DNA from: Bacteroidota bacterium
GTDB lineage: Bacteria > Bacteroidota > Bacteroidia > NS11-12g > UBA955
Assembly: GCA_027488835.1 (NCBI GenBank)
Contig: JAIYAW010000001.1
Coordinates: forward strand, 424,254-488,253
Reading direction: 5' to 3'
DNA: 64,000 nucleotides
Part shown: positions 34,251 through 43,448 of the stretch, piece by piece
Layout: each line of letters begins with the position of its first letter
Numbering within the stretch: position 1 is the stretch's first letter
The notes under the pieces: model-generated
Told to the model about the DNA's origin: nothing
Database searches by the model: none
Seen by the model: the letters and a program-made list of their open reading frames with translations, nothing else
Position numbers and translations under genes: made by a program

Positions 34251-36389
34251 ATGATGAAAAAAATACTACCATTATTTATTCTCCTTTTCAGCTTGAATGC
34301 TGTGGTTGCTCAAAATAGGGCTTTGAACTTTGACGGGGTTGACGATTATATACTCGTCGCGGGAAGCAGCTCCTTGAGTCCATCAAAAATCACTTGTGAA
34401 ACTTGGGTTTATATTAAAGATTTTACGACTACTCCTTGCGGAGACTGTGCGCCTATCATTTGGGAACAAGGAAATGCCTATAGATTTGGAACTGGCAATG
34501 GTCAAATTGTTCATTTGCAATTAATGAACAGCTCAACCGTTGTTTCTTTAAATAGTTCAGCCCAATTAACAGCCAATGCTTGGAATCACATTGCTGGAAC
34601 TTTTGACGGTTCTAAAATGAAAATTTATATCAATGGAGTCTGTAAAGATTCTAGTTCAGGCTCTTTTTCGATTTCATATTCAGGTACCAACGATGTTTGG
34701 ATTGCAGACCCTAAAACAGGTTTTAATGGAACATTAGAAGAAACTCGAATTTGGGATTATGCCCGTTCAGAAGCACAAATCAAAGAAGGGATGTATAAAA
34801 AATTCCCAAGTAATCAATCCGGTTTAATGTTGCAATATAGTTATGAAGATGGTGTGCCCTACAAAGTGAATACAACTGTTTCGAGTATTGCTGACAATTC
34901 CAGTTATTCAAACACAGGCGGAGTGAATGATTTTAGAATGACAGATTCAACTTCGAATTTTGTTTTAGGAAGATCATTCTGCGATACCATTGCGTATGCT
35001 AAATTTTCGTTAGGGAGATGTGTGAGCTACCAGTTTCCTTCCAAAAAGAAAACTGTTTACAAATCTGGTGTTTATCAGGACACAATTATGTCTTACAGGG
35101 GTTGTGATTCTGTAATGACAATTAATTTAACCATCTTAAAACCTTCGTCTACAAATATTACCATTGTTCAATGTGATTCGTTCATATTGCCTATGAATAA
35201 AACGGTAGTTAAAAAATCAGGTAAATATTCTGAGAAAACACGAAATGCGGTAGGTTGTGACAGTGTAATTTCCTATTCCGTAACAATTATTAAAAAGGAT
35301 ACAACTTATTTTTCACTCATCGGCTGTTCTTCGGTAACATTAAAAAACAAGTTGAAAACGGTAGTATATAAAAGTGGATTGTATATAGATTCTCTTAAAG
35401 GATACAAAGGTTGTGATAGTTTTGTGAGATATACCGTTCTTGTCAAAAAACCTTCATTTGTAAAGCGCACCTTAAAGATTTGTAAATTTTTGGTATGTCC
35501 TTCAAATATCAATAAAGTATTTAAAAAACCAGGTATTTATAATGATACTTTAGTCAATGCGGTAGGCTGCGATAGTGTCATAGAGTATACTTTAAATTCT
35601 GCAACTTCTTCTAGTATAGTAGATTTAACCACTTGTGCCGCTGTGAAAAGTCCTTCAAAAAAATATACTTGGACAAAATCTGGAACTTATAAAGACACTT
35701 TGCTAAATAAAAATACTGCGGGTTGCGATAGTTTTATTACAATGAATCTTACGATCAATAGTCCAACCACTCAGAACCTAAAAGTAACAAATTGTCGTTC
35801 ATATACAACTCCTTCTGGCCGACATACAGTAACAAATACCTCATTTGTAAATGATACTTTGAGAACAAAAGGAGGATGTGATAGTGTGATTTTAACCATT
35901 GATGTAACCATCAATAATGTCAATACAAATACAACACGTTCAATGAACACACTGTCGGCAATTACAGCGAATAGTACTGCATTGTTTCAATGGTTAGATT
36001 GCGACAATGCGTATGCTACAATAGCCAGTGAAAACAATAAAGATTATACCCCTGCAAAAGATGGTAAATATGCGGTTGAAGTAACGGAGAGTAGCTGTAA
36101 AGACACTTCTATCTGTGTTACTTTTGCAATTAACGGCATTAAAATGCTCGATAAATCAACATTGAACATTGCGCCAAATCCATCAAAAGGACAATTTACA
36201 ATTAACTCATTGTCGTTGATTCATAACGCTAAGGTTACATTGATTAGTGCGCAAGGTCAATTGATTCAGACTTGGAATTTTGCTGAGTTAAAACAATCAA
36301 AATTAAATGTACAAGTTGCTGGGGGAGTATATTACTTGAATATTGAGTCTGCTGAAGGTCAATATCACACTTCTATTATTTTTGAATAA
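34251..36389 (+). CDS. T9SS-secreted LamG-like protein with six GCDS repeats
   Basis: A 712-residue secreted protein. After the signal peptide (ILPLFILLFSLNAVVAQ), residues about 22-185 form a LamG/concanavalin A-like domain (ALNFDGVDDYILVAGSSSLSPSKITCETWVYI...WNHIAGTFDGSKMKIYINGVCKDSS...GTLEETRIWDYARSEAQI). Six degenerate repeats of about 52 residues follow, each with a Tyr/Thr-rich strand, a KSGxYxDT motif and a GCDS signature near 283, 334, 386, 438, 490 and 541. The last 75 residues (LNIAPNPSKGQFTINS...GGVYYLNIESAEGQYHTSIIF) match the type A T9SS sorting domain, so it is exported through PorU-type machinery and anchored or released at the surface. Probable adhesin; the ligand is unknown. 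Confidence 0.88.
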   Translation: MMKKILPLFILLFSLNAVVAQNRALNFDGVDDYILVAGSSSLSPSKITCETWVYIKDFTTTPCGDCAPIIWEQGNAYRFGTGNGQIVHLQLMNSSTVVSLNSSAQLTANAWNHIAGTFDGSKMKIYINGVCKDSSSGSFSISYSGTNDVWIADPKTGFNGTLEETRIWDYARSEAQIKEGMYKKFPSNQSGLMLQYSYEDGVPYKVNTTVSSIADNSSYSNTGGVNDFRMTDSTSNFVLGRSFCDTIAYAKFSLGRCVSYQFPSKKKTVYKSGVYQDTIMSYRGCDSVMTINLTILKPSSTNITIVQCDSFILPMNKTVVKKSGKYSEKTRNAVGCDSVISYSVTIIKKDTTYFSLIGCSSVTLKNKLKTVVYKSGLYIDSLKGYKGCDSFVRYTVLVKKPSFVKRTLKICKFLVCPSNINKVFKKPGIYNDTLVNAVGCDSVIEYTLNSATSSSIVDLTTCAAVKSPSKKYTWTKSGTYKDTLLNKNTAGCDSFITMNLTINSPTTQNLKVTNCRSYTTPSGRHTVTNTSFVNDTLRTKGGCDSVILTIDVTINNVNTNTTRSMNTLSAITANSTALFQWLDCDNAYATIASENNKDYTPAKDGKYAVEVTESSCKDTSICVTFAINGIKMLDKSTLNIAPNPSKGQFTINSLSLIHNAKVTLISAQGQLIQTWNFAELKQSKLNVQVAGGVYYLNIESAEGQYHTSIIFE

Positions 36390-36407
36390 TATCAACATCA
36401 ACTACAT

Positions 36408-36435
36408 AAAAAAGGCGCCAATTGGCGCCTTTTTT
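36408..36435. terminator. Bidirectional terminator, T9SS cargo gene / thiN
   Basis: AAAAAAGGCGCC-AATT-GGCGCCTTTTTT is a perfect 28-nt palindrome between convergent genes and can terminate both. Confidence 0.9.
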
Positions 36436-36440
36436 ATGCC

Positions 36441-37106
36441 TTAATCCCAGCATTCCATCATTAACAAATGCCCAGTTTCGTAGGTGATGGAAACAAAACC
36501 ATCGGCCTCCACTTCATTTGAGCTGCTTGTGCTAAAAGGCAATTGCAAATCGTGGTTAGCCATGTTGTATGCCAAGTTTTCTGTATGTATTCCGGTAGCT
36601 GTTCCAACAGGGAATATAGAAATCTTGGTTCCTTTTTGATACCATTTTTTAAATGCGTTTGGCAATACATAAACCCTTGAATGGTTGTCAATTACACCCA
36701 ATGTTATTTGGGAATGGTATTGCGATAAGGTAAATAGATTATTAAAATGGTGATCCTGTCTTTTGCCCGTTGCCCAAATGATATTTGCAGCAGGGAATCC
36801 TTTTTCAATTAAAAATTCAATGCCTTTTTGTAAATCAGTTTTGTTTTGATCTGGGGTATGAACTTTTTGTATGTGCTGTAAGTGAGGTATTTCTGTAATA
36901 TCTATGTCATTGCCTGAATCAAAATCGCCAAGCCAAGCATCGAATTTTATTTGCTTTTCTAAAACCCTGTGAATGGCGCCATCGAGCACCAACACAAACG
37001 GCGACCATTCCATAAGTTGATCCAGTAAATCATCTGAGCAAGCTTCCCCATTTGCAATAATCAAAGCAGGTTCTTGGTCATCTCTTACTATATGGTGCGA
37101 ACTCAT
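36441..37106 (-). CDS. thiN: Thiamine pyrophosphokinase
   Basis: A 221-residue enzyme converting thiamine to thiamine diphosphate. The N-terminal catalytic half contains ALIIANGEACSDDLLDQL, FVLVLDGAIHRVLE, DAWLGDFDSGND and the signature TPDQNKTDLQKGIEFL with metal-binding Asp residues; GKRQDHHFNNLFTL follows, and the beta-sandwich C-terminal half ends the protein. It is convergent with the T9SS gene and divergent from porX. No TPP riboswitch is recognisable upstream. Confidence 0.92.
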   Translation of the reverse strand: MSSHHIVRDDQEPALIIANGEACSDDLLDQLMEWSPFVLVLDGAIHRVLEKQIKFDAWLGDFDSGNDIDITEIPHLQHIQKVHTPDQNKTDLQKGIEFLIEKGFPAANIIWATGKRQDHHFNNLFTLSQYHSQITLGVIDNHSRVYVLPNAFKKWYQKGTKISIFPVGTATGIHTENLAYNMANHDLQLPFSTSSSNEVEADGFVSITYETGHLLMMECWD

Positions 37107-37224
37107 GATGCAAAAATGGGTAATCTTGAATGAAATAAGATGTATTTTATCTAAAAAGAATAAAAAATCCCACCAAAAAGAAAAAATAGCGCGAATTTTG
37201 AAGTAAATTATCCGTTATAAAATT

Positions 37225-38775
37225 ATGATACCACATATTCTTTGGGCCGACGACGAAATTGACTTACTAAAACCTCATATTTTATTTCTTGAGGGAAAAG
37301 GATATAAAGTTACCAGTGTTAACAGCGGCAGAGATGCCATTGATGCCGTAAAGAAATCTGAATATGATTTGGTGTTTCTTGACGAAAATATGCCAGGTAT
37401 TTCTGGACTCGATGCGCTTGCGCAGATCAAACAAGATAGACCCAACATCCCGGTTATTATGATTACGAAAAACGAGGAAGAACACATTATGGAAGAAGCA
37501 ATTGGCAGTAAAATTGCCGATTATCTAATAAAACCTGTTCACCCAAATCAAATTCTCTTGAGTATCAAAAAGAATTTAGATGAAAAACGATTGGTAAGCC
37601 AAATGACAACCCAAGGATATCAGCGCGAATTCATGCAAATTGGCATGACTGTTTCTGATAAATTGAGCTTTGAAGAATGGAAAGAGGTATATAAAAAATT
37701 AGTTTTTTGGGAAATTGGTTTAGATCAAACCAATGAAGAAGGCATGAAAGAGGTTTTTGAAACGCAAAAATCTGATGCCAATAGAAACTTTTCACGCTTC
37801 GTAAATGACAATTATAACCGTTTGGTGAACAAATCAAACGATGAAATTATCATGAGTCATAATCTTTTTAGGAAAGTGGTGAATCCATTGCTCGATGACG
37901 ATTTGCCTGTTTTTATGGTAGTTTTAGATAACCTTCGTTTCGATCAATGGAGGGCAATTTCTGAAACTTTGGGCGAAAACTTCAGAATTGACAATGAAGA
38001 CATTTACATGAGCATTTTGCCAACCACTACGCAATATTGTAGAAATGCAATTTTTAGTGGTATGATGCCGTTAGATATCGAAAAAACTTTCCCCGATAAA
38101 TGGAGCAACGATGAAGACGAAGGCGGAAAAAACATGTACGAAAAGGAATTTTTGGAAGAACAATTAAAGCGTTTGCGCCGAAATATTAAGTTTGGGTATA
38201 CAAAAATTACCAATTTAGAAAACGCCAAACACCTTCCAGATGCCGTTCCAAATATGTGGCAAAACAAGTTAAATGTAATCGTTTATAATTTCGTAGATAA
38301 CTTCTCCCACGCCAGAACCGACGTGCACATTGTGCGCGAATTGGCCGAAAATGAAGCTGCTTACAGAAATGTAATGGCAACTTGGTTTAAACATTCGCCA
38401 CTTTGGGAAGCCCTCAAGAGAATTAGCGAAAAACCTTGTCGCTTGGTAATTACCACAGACCACGGTAGTATCCGTGTGAAAGACCCAATTAAAATTGTTG
38501 GCGATAAAAACGTGAATAAAAACTTGCGCTACAAACAAGGCAAGAATATTACGTATAATCCGAAAGAAGTTTTTGAAGCCAAAAAACCACACGATATTTA
38601 TTTGCCATTGCAGCATTTGAGCAGCGTGTTCGTTTTTGCAAAAGAGAACGATTTCTTTGCTTATCCAAACAACTATAATTACTATGTGAATTACTACAAA
38701 AACACCTTTCAACACGGCGGAATTAGCTTAGAAGAAATGTGTTGCCCATTGGTTACGCTTACGGCAAAACCATAA
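37225..38775 (+). CDS. porX: PorX-type response regulator with PglZ domain
   Basis: A 516-residue protein. A CheY-like receiver domain (1-120: ILWADDEIDLLKPHIL, phospho-acceptor Asp in LVFLDENMPGISG, PVIMITK, conserved Lys in YLIKPVHP) is followed by a helical linker and a C-terminal alkaline phosphatase-like PglZ domain (VFMVVLDNLRFDQWRAI, TTTQYCRNAIFSGMMPLDI, NFVDNFSHARTD, RLVITTDHGSI). This architecture defines PorX, the cytoplasmic regulator that with PorY controls type IX secretion genes in Bacteroidota. No PorY-type kinase is adjacent. It is followed by tsaE after 44 nt, and a T9SS cargo gene lies about 0.8 kb upstream. Confidence 0.93.
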   Translation: MIPHILWADDEIDLLKPHILFLEGKGYKVTSVNSGRDAIDAVKKSEYDLVFLDENMPGISGLDALAQIKQDRPNIPVIMITKNEEEHIMEEAIGSKIADYLIKPVHPNQILLSIKKNLDEKRLVSQMTTQGYQREFMQIGMTVSDKLSFEEWKEVYKKLVFWEIGLDQTNEEGMKEVFETQKSDANRNFSRFVNDNYNRLVNKSNDEIIMSHNLFRKVVNPLLDDDLPVFMVVLDNLRFDQWRAISETLGENFRIDNEDIYMSILPTTTQYCRNAIFSGMMPLDIEKTFPDKWSNDEDEGGKNMYEKEFLEEQLKRLRRNIKFGYTKITNLENAKHLPDAVPNMWQNKLNVIVYNFVDNFSHARTDVHIVRELAENEAAYRNVMATWFKHSPLWEALKRISEKPCRLVITTDHGSIRVKDPIKIVGDKNVNKNLRYKQGKNITYNPKEVFEAKKPHDIYLPLQHLSSVFVFAKENDFFAYPNNYNYYVNYYKNTFQHGGISLEEMCCPLVTLTAKP

Positions 38776-38819
38776 TTAATTTTTCATAAAACGCAATCTA
38801 TCATTATTAATTATCCATA

Positions 38820-39275
38820 ATGTCCATCGATAAAACATACACGTTAATTGCCAACGAATCAGAAATTGATAGGGTAGTACAATTGTTATTTACCATTGAA
38901 CCCTTTCCTCAGGTAATTTGTTTTCGGGGGGATTTGGGCGCCGGAAAGACTACGCTCATTAAGAAAATTTGTGCAAAGCTTGGTTATTCGGGAGAAGTGA
39001 GTAGTCCAACTTATGGATTGGTAAACCCTTATCCTATAGATAATCACGAGGGAACCATTTATCACTCCGATTGGTACAGAATTAAAGACCTAGATGAATT
39101 GTACGACTCAGGAATTGAAGACAATTTATATGCACCCAACAGCACTTGGCTCATTGAATGGCCCCAAGTGGGGATGGAAATTCTGATGGGATTTCATTTG
39201 GTGGATATTGAAATTAACCACCTCGAAAATTCAAGAAGCTATTTAATAACGGATTATCCGTTATACACATTTTAA
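38820..39275 (+). CDS. tsaE: tRNA threonylcarbamoyladenosine biosynthesis ATPase TsaE
   Basis: A 151-residue P-loop ATPase, with GDLGAGKTTLIKKIC (Walker A), VSSPTYGLVNPY (family switch region), IYHSDWYRI and TWLIEWPQ. TsaE works with TsaB and TsaD to make t6A37 in ANN-decoding tRNAs. The length is normal. Convergent with the exonuclease gene, with no gap between stops, so termination must occur within one of the genes. Confidence 0.95.
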   Translation: MSIDKTYTLIANESEIDRVVQLLFTIEPFPQVICFRGDLGAGKTTLIKKICAKLGYSGEVSSPTYGLVNPYPIDNHEGTIYHSDWYRIKDLDELYDSGIEDNLYAPNSTWLIEWPQVGMEILMGFHLVDIEINHLENSRSYLITDYPLYTF

Positions 39276-40043
39276 TTAGTCAACTGCCAAGTTGGCCCAC
39301 GTAGGACAATGGTCTGAATGCTTTGCATTGGCATCAATTCCCGAAGAGATAATAGTGGGTGCTAAGGTGTTTGAAACACTCACATAGTCAATTCTCCAAC
39401 CTTTATTATTTGCTCTTGCGTTTGCCCTGAAACTCCACCATGTATAATTATGGGGTTCTGGATTCAATGTTCTAAATGAATCTGTATAACCAGAATTGAA
39501 CCATTTTGTCATCCATTCTCTTTCTTCAGGTAAGAAACCAGTGCTGTTTTTATTGCTTACTGGATCGTGAATGTCAATAGCGTGATGACAAATGTTATAA
39601 TCGCCGCAAACCACCAAATTTGGAATTTGGTTTCTTAGATTAGTGGCATAATCGTAAAAGTAATTCAAGAAGTCGAACTTGATGTTTTGACGGTCATCGC
39701 CGCTGGTTCCACTTGGGAAATAGGCTGAAATGACACTTCCCCATTGAAAGTCAAGCCTGATTACACGTCCCTCAAAATCAAAAAGTTCATTTTCACAACC
39801 GTAAACCACGTTGGTAGGTTTGTGCTTTGAAATAATTCCTACACCGCTGTACCCTTTTTTTTGTGCTGAAAACCAGTAACAATTGTAGCCCATTTCTTCT
39901 AACGGAACTTGGTCAATTTGCTCTGGAAGCGCCTTTAGTTCTTGAAAGCAAACAATATCGGCTCTCTCAGCCATTAAATATTCATAAAGTCCTTTGGTTG
40001 TTGCACTGCGAATACCGTTTACGTTGTAAGAAATAATTTTCAT
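39276..40043 (-). CDS. xth: Exodeoxyribonuclease III / AP endonuclease
   Basis: A 255-residue member of the ExoIII/APE family for base-excision repair. ISYNVNGIRSA, the metal-binding FQELKA, GYSGVGIISK, VCGDYNICHHAIDI, WRIDYVSVS and the catalytic HSDHCP are all present in order, so the enzyme should be active. It also carries a TTTTGAGGGA decamer encoding FEG. Confidence 0.95.
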   Translation of the reverse strand: MKIISYNVNGIRSATTKGLYEYLMAERADIVCFQELKALPEQIDQVPLEEMGYNCYWFSAQKKGYSGVGIISKHKPTNVVYGCENELFDFEGRVIRLDFQWGSVISAYFPSGTSGDDRQNIKFDFLNYFYDYATNLRNQIPNLVVCGDYNICHHAIDIHDPVSNKNSTGFLPEEREWMTKWFNSGYTDSFRTLNPEPHNYTWWSFRANARANNKGWRIDYVSVSNTLAPTIISSGIDANAKHSDHCPTWANLAVD

Positions 40044-40088
40044 TGCCTCAAAAATAGGGAAAAAAGTAAGAGTTAAAAACCGAATCCG

Positions 40089-40096
40089 TATCTTTG
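40089..40096 (+). promoter_or_regulatory. -7 element of the purM-like gene
   Basis: TATCTTTG four nt upstream of the ATG at 40101, identical to the queA -7 box. No clear -33 element. Confidence 0.45.
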
Positions 40097-40100
40097 TACC

Positions 40101-41267
40101 ATGTCTGATAAATATTCTCGTAGGGGAGTTTCTTCACAAAAAGAAGATGTACACAACGCCATCAAAAACATAGATAAAGGATTGTTTCCAAAAGCGTTTT
40201 GTAAGGTTATTCCCGATTACTTGAGCAACGATCCAAACGCTTGTACCATTGTTCATGCCGATGGCGCTGGAACAAAAAGCAGTTTGGCTTATATTTATTG
40301 GAAAGAAACTGGCGATATGTCGGTTTGGAAGGGCATTTCTCAAGATGCCATAGTAATGAATACCGACGATTTGCTTTGTGCAGGATTAACAGGCCCGTTT
40401 TTATTGTCGAGTACCATTGGTAGAAACAAAAATCTAATTCCAGGTGAAGTGATTTCTTCTTTGATTGAGGGATCAGAAATGTTTTGCCAAAGCATGCGTG
40501 AGCATGGCATTGAAATTCATGCAACAGGTGGTGAAACTGCCGATGTGGGTGATTTGGTTCGCACAATTATTGTTGATTCAACTTTGGTTGCTCATGGAAA
40601 GCGTTCAGATATTATTGACAATTCGAATATTGCCGATGGACAAGTAATTGTTGCGTTTTCTAGTTACGGCCAAGCAACTTACGAAACTGAATACAACGGT
40701 GGAATGGGTAGCAACGGTTTAACCAGTGCCCGCCATGATGTTTTTTCAAAAGAATACCGCGAAAAATATCCTGAATCTTATAACACAGATTTACCTGAAG
40801 ATGTGGTTTACTGCGGCAATATGAAACTTACCGATTCAGTTGAAGGGTCTCCTTTGAATGCCGGTAAATTGGTTTTGTCGCCTACCAGAACCTATGCCCC
40901 AATTATTAAAAAGATATTTGACGAGTGCAGTAGGGAAGTGGTGAAAGGAATGATTCACTGTTCGGGTGGAGCACAAACCAAAGTGTTGCATTTTGCCGAT
41001 AACGTGCACATTTCCAAAAACGATTTCTTGCCAATTCCTCCTTTGTTTGAATTGATTAAAAATCAAAGCGGTACCGATTGGAGAGAAATGTTCCAAGTAT
41101 TTAATATGGGACATCGTTTAGAAATATACACCGATGTAAAATCAGCAGAAACCATGATTGCCATCTCTAAATCGTTTGGGGTAGAGGCAAAAATCATTGG
41201 TTTTGTTGAGGGACATTCTGGCAAGAAATTAACCATTTCTGGTGCTTGGGGCGAATTGGTTTACTAA
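40101..41267 (+). CDS. purM: AIR synthase-related protein (phosphoribosylformylglycinamidine cyclo-ligase)
   Basis: A 388-residue PurM-superfamily protein. The N-terminal ATP-binding domain includes YSRRGVSSQKEDVHNAIKNI, VHADGAGTKSSLAYIYWKETGD, GISQDAIVMNTDDLLCAGLTGPFLLSSTIGRN and HATGGETADVGDLVRT; the C-terminal domain ends with EAKIIGFVEGHSGKKLTI. The family closes the imidazole ring in purine synthesis. It is about 40 residues longer than the E. coli enzyme, as I would expect for the Bacteroidota type; no other pur gene is adjacent. Confidence 0.88.
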   Translation: MSDKYSRRGVSSQKEDVHNAIKNIDKGLFPKAFCKVIPDYLSNDPNACTIVHADGAGTKSSLAYIYWKETGDMSVWKGISQDAIVMNTDDLLCAGLTGPFLLSSTIGRNKNLIPGEVISSLIEGSEMFCQSMREHGIEIHATGGETADVGDLVRTIIVDSTLVAHGKRSDIIDNSNIADGQVIVAFSSYGQATYETEYNGGMGSNGLTSARHDVFSKEYREKYPESYNTDLPEDVVYCGNMKLTDSVEGSPLNAGKLVLSPTRTYAPIIKKIFDECSREVVKGMIHCSGGAQTKVLHFADNVHISKNDFLPIPPLFELIKNQSGTDWREMFQVFNMGHRLEIYTDVKSAETMIAISKSFGVEAKIIGFVEGHSGKKLTISGAWGELVY

Positions 41268-41357
41268 TTTTCAAACAATACTTACGGTTGAACAATGGTA
41301 TCATCTTTTGAACGTTATTAATAAGTAACTTTATCAAATTCAAAACGTTTTAAAATT

Positions 41358-42440
41358 ATGCAAAAAATATATCTATTTTTTGTTGCACTTTTTGCAACAA
41401 TTCAACTTTCTGCCCAGGTATCGGGCAATTCTGCTTGGAACGAAAACAACCGTTTTAAAAATAGCGAAATGTATCAATCTAAAGCCAAATCTAAGGGTAG
41501 AAGTGATGTTGGAGTTGCTGGAAACAATGGATACAACAATGGTTATCAAAATGTCGACAAGGCATTGATGCAGCAAGTAACGAATAACTACAGTTCTTAT
41601 TCTAGTGGCAATGACTATGTGGTAAAAGTGAATGTGTTGTACAATGCAGTTCCAAATAATTATACTGCCATATTTCATTTGAATCAGGCAGGAAAAAAAA
41701 TCCAAGAACTCGATAGCTTATTGCAAGGAAGAGTGAATAAATTTATGGTTTTGGCAAATAAAATTGGGGTAAAAAAAGACAACTTTTATTTAGATATGAT
41801 TGCCTTAGTTCCAATTTTTGAAAGAGAGAAAAAAACTTTTTCAAAGACATATATCCAAGTGCCAAAAGGGTTTGAAATTCAAAAGAATTTGCATGTTCGT
41901 TATCGCGACCCGGCTCAATTAGATCAATTATTTTCAATGGCTGCACAATGTGAAATTTACGATTTGGTAAAAGTGGAATACCAATTCGATTCTACAGAAG
42001 TTGCAAATGCCATAATCAGGGAAAAAGCGCAAATGGTGTTGCAGAAGAAATTGAAATATTATGCAAAGTTGGGTGTACAACTAGATACAAATTTTAGAAC
42101 CATCACTGAACAACAAGCGCAGAATTTCCCGGTAGATCAGTATGTGTCGTATTCACCTTTGGCTGTAAGTACATTAGATGATGAATCGTCTAGTGATGCC
42201 ACAAAAATGGCAATCCCATCGAATAACAGTAGATCAACCTTGTTTTACAATCAGATTTCGAGCGATGGATTTGATGTGGTTATCAATCCTTCTCCGTTAA
42301 AGCCTGGCATTCAGTTTGTCTATTCGTTGGAAGTGAAATATAGAATTGTCCCTATTGTTTATCACAATACAAAAATCCAGAAGGATACTGAAATATTACT
42401 GATTACACCTCAAGGCACAATCAAAGAGCTGAAGAAATAA
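41358..42440 (+). CDS. Secreted protein, possibly SIMPL-like (DUF541-like)
   Basis: A 360-residue exported protein. The signal peptide MQKIYLFFVALFATIQLSAQ is clear. The mature N-terminus is Asn/Gly-rich and low in complexity (GVAGNNGYNNGYQNVD). The middle (YVVKVNVLYNAVPNNYTAIFHLNQAGKKIQELDSLLQGRVNKFMVLANKIGVKKDNFYLDMIALVPIFE) resembles the SIMPL domain layout, in which a helix with the pattern ELDSLLxxRVNKF is followed by a beta strand. No T9SS sorting domain is present, so it should be periplasmic. Function unknown. The call is tentative. Confidence 0.55.
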   Translation: MQKIYLFFVALFATIQLSAQVSGNSAWNENNRFKNSEMYQSKAKSKGRSDVGVAGNNGYNNGYQNVDKALMQQVTNNYSSYSSGNDYVVKVNVLYNAVPNNYTAIFHLNQAGKKIQELDSLLQGRVNKFMVLANKIGVKKDNFYLDMIALVPIFEREKKTFSKTYIQVPKGFEIQKNLHVRYRDPAQLDQLFSMAAQCEIYDLVKVEYQFDSTEVANAIIREKAQMVLQKKLKYYAKLGVQLDTNFRTITEQQAQNFPVDQYVSYSPLAVSTLDDESSSDATKMAIPSNNSRSTLFYNQISSDGFDVVINPSPLKPGIQFVYSLEVKYRIVPIVYHNTKIQKDTEILLITPQGTIKELKK

Positions 42441-42456
42441 TATCAATTTCTTGCAG

Positions 42457-42464
42457 TAACTTTG
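42457..42464 (+). promoter_or_regulatory. -7 element of the LMW phosphatase gene
   Basis: TAACTTTG only 4 nt before the GTG at 42469; a start at the in-frame GTG 42481 would leave a more normal 16-nt distance. Confidence 0.45.
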
Positions 42465-42468
42465 CTGT

Positions 42469-42942
42469 GTGAGTCAAAAAGTGCAACGTATCCTCTTTGT
42501 TTGTTTGGGTAATATATGCCGAAGCCCATTGGCTGAGGCTTTGTTTCAATCGGAAATTGAAGCCAGAAATTTAGTACATCAATTTAAAATTGATTCATGT
42601 GGCACCAACGGATTGCATGATGGTGAGCGTGCAGATGTGCGCACTCGTCGCAATGCCATGATTCATGGTATTAATATGCCACAAGTTAGCCGCAGAATAA
42701 AATTGTCTGATATTTCTGACTTTGATTTGATATTAACCATGGATGATAGCATCAATCAGCGTGTTTTGAAAATGTGCATGAACGATGAGCAAAGGGCAAA
42801 AGTGAAATTATTTAGAACTTTTGATGTTCAAAATCCGGGCGCCGATGTTCCTGATCCTTGGTTTGGTGGCGATGAGGGATTTGAAAATGTATTCCAAATA
42901 ATCAAGGAAAATACCGATATTTGGGTAAATAGATTATGTTAA
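42469..42942 (+). CDS. Low-molecular-weight protein-tyrosine phosphatase
   Basis: A 157-residue enzyme with the active-site loop FVCLGNICRSPLAEALF (CX5R: CLGNICRS) and the general acid Asp in DVPDPWFGG near residue 128. It starts at GTG 42469 (MSQKVQRILFVC) or GTG 42481 (VQRILFVC). The family dephosphorylates tyrosine residues; some members act with BY-kinases in capsule control, but no BY-kinase is present in this window and the polysaccharide locus is 28 kb away. It overlaps the haem-binding gene by 7 nt. Confidence 0.93.
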   Translation: MSQKVQRILFVCLGNICRSPLAEALFQSEIEARNLVHQFKIDSCGTNGLHDGERADVRTRRNAMIHGINMPQVSRRIKLSDISDFDLILTMDDSINQRVLKMCMNDEQRAKVKLFRTFDVQNPGADVPDPWFGGDEGFENVFQIIKENTDIWVNRLC

Positions 42943-43448
42943 AGAAAGTCCTCTTAGGAATCATTGCGATTTTCGCGTTGATCCAACTTATTCCCTCGAA
43001 AAAAAATGTATCTGATCAGAAAGATCCAGAGTTGTTTAAAATGTATCCAACTTCAAATACAGTTAAAAATATATTAAGAACATCGTGTTACGACTGTCAT
43101 TCGAACAATACAGAATACCCTTGGTATTCAAAGATTCAACCTGTTAAATTTTGGTTGGCCGATCACATTGAAGAGGGCAAAGAGCACTTCAATATCTATG
43201 AATTTCAAAATTATAGACCTTGGAAGCAATACCATAAAATTGAAGAGTGCTTAGACGAAATCAAAGAAGGAGAAATGCCTTTAAAGAGTTATACGTATAT
43301 TCATACCGATGCAATTTTAACAGAATTGCAAAAACATGAATTTGAACTTTGGGCGCATGGTGTTTTAGACAGCATGAAACGTCAGTATCCAGCAGATAGT
43401 TTAATTTCTCCAAGGAAGAGAAAAGAACTCCAAGAAAAAAAGGATTAA
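42936..43448 (+). CDS. Haem-binding domain protein (CxxCH)
   Basis: A 170-residue exported protein with an N-terminal membrane anchor (VLLGIIAIFALIQLIPSKKN) and one CxxCH haem c motif (TSCYDCHSNNTEYPWYSKIQPVKFWL). The pattern CYDCHSN..YPWYS.IQPV.FWL...EEGK..FN...F..Y is the Haem_bd family of Bacteroidota, which is thought to bind one covalently attached haem in the periplasm. Its partner is unknown. It is coupled to the phosphatase (7-nt overlap) and to the exonuclease (start directly after the stop). Confidence 0.88.
   Translation: MLKKVLLGIIAIFALIQLIPSKKNVSDQKDPELFKMYPTSNTVKNILRTSCYDCHSNNTEYPWYSKIQPVKFWLADHIEEGKEHFNIYEFQNYRPWKQYHKIEECLDEIKEGEMPLKSYTYIHTDAILTELQKHEFELWAHGVLDSMKRQYPADSLISPRKRKELQEKKD

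Noticed and set aside
37275-38715. Several minus-strand ORFs of 70-148 residues within porX
   Set aside because: They mirror the porX frame and show low-complexity composition typical of antisense frames.
42469-42942. LMW phosphatase as part of the polysaccharide export control
   Set aside because: It is 28 kb from the locus, and neither a BY-kinase nor a tyrosine-rich Wzc tail exists in the window.
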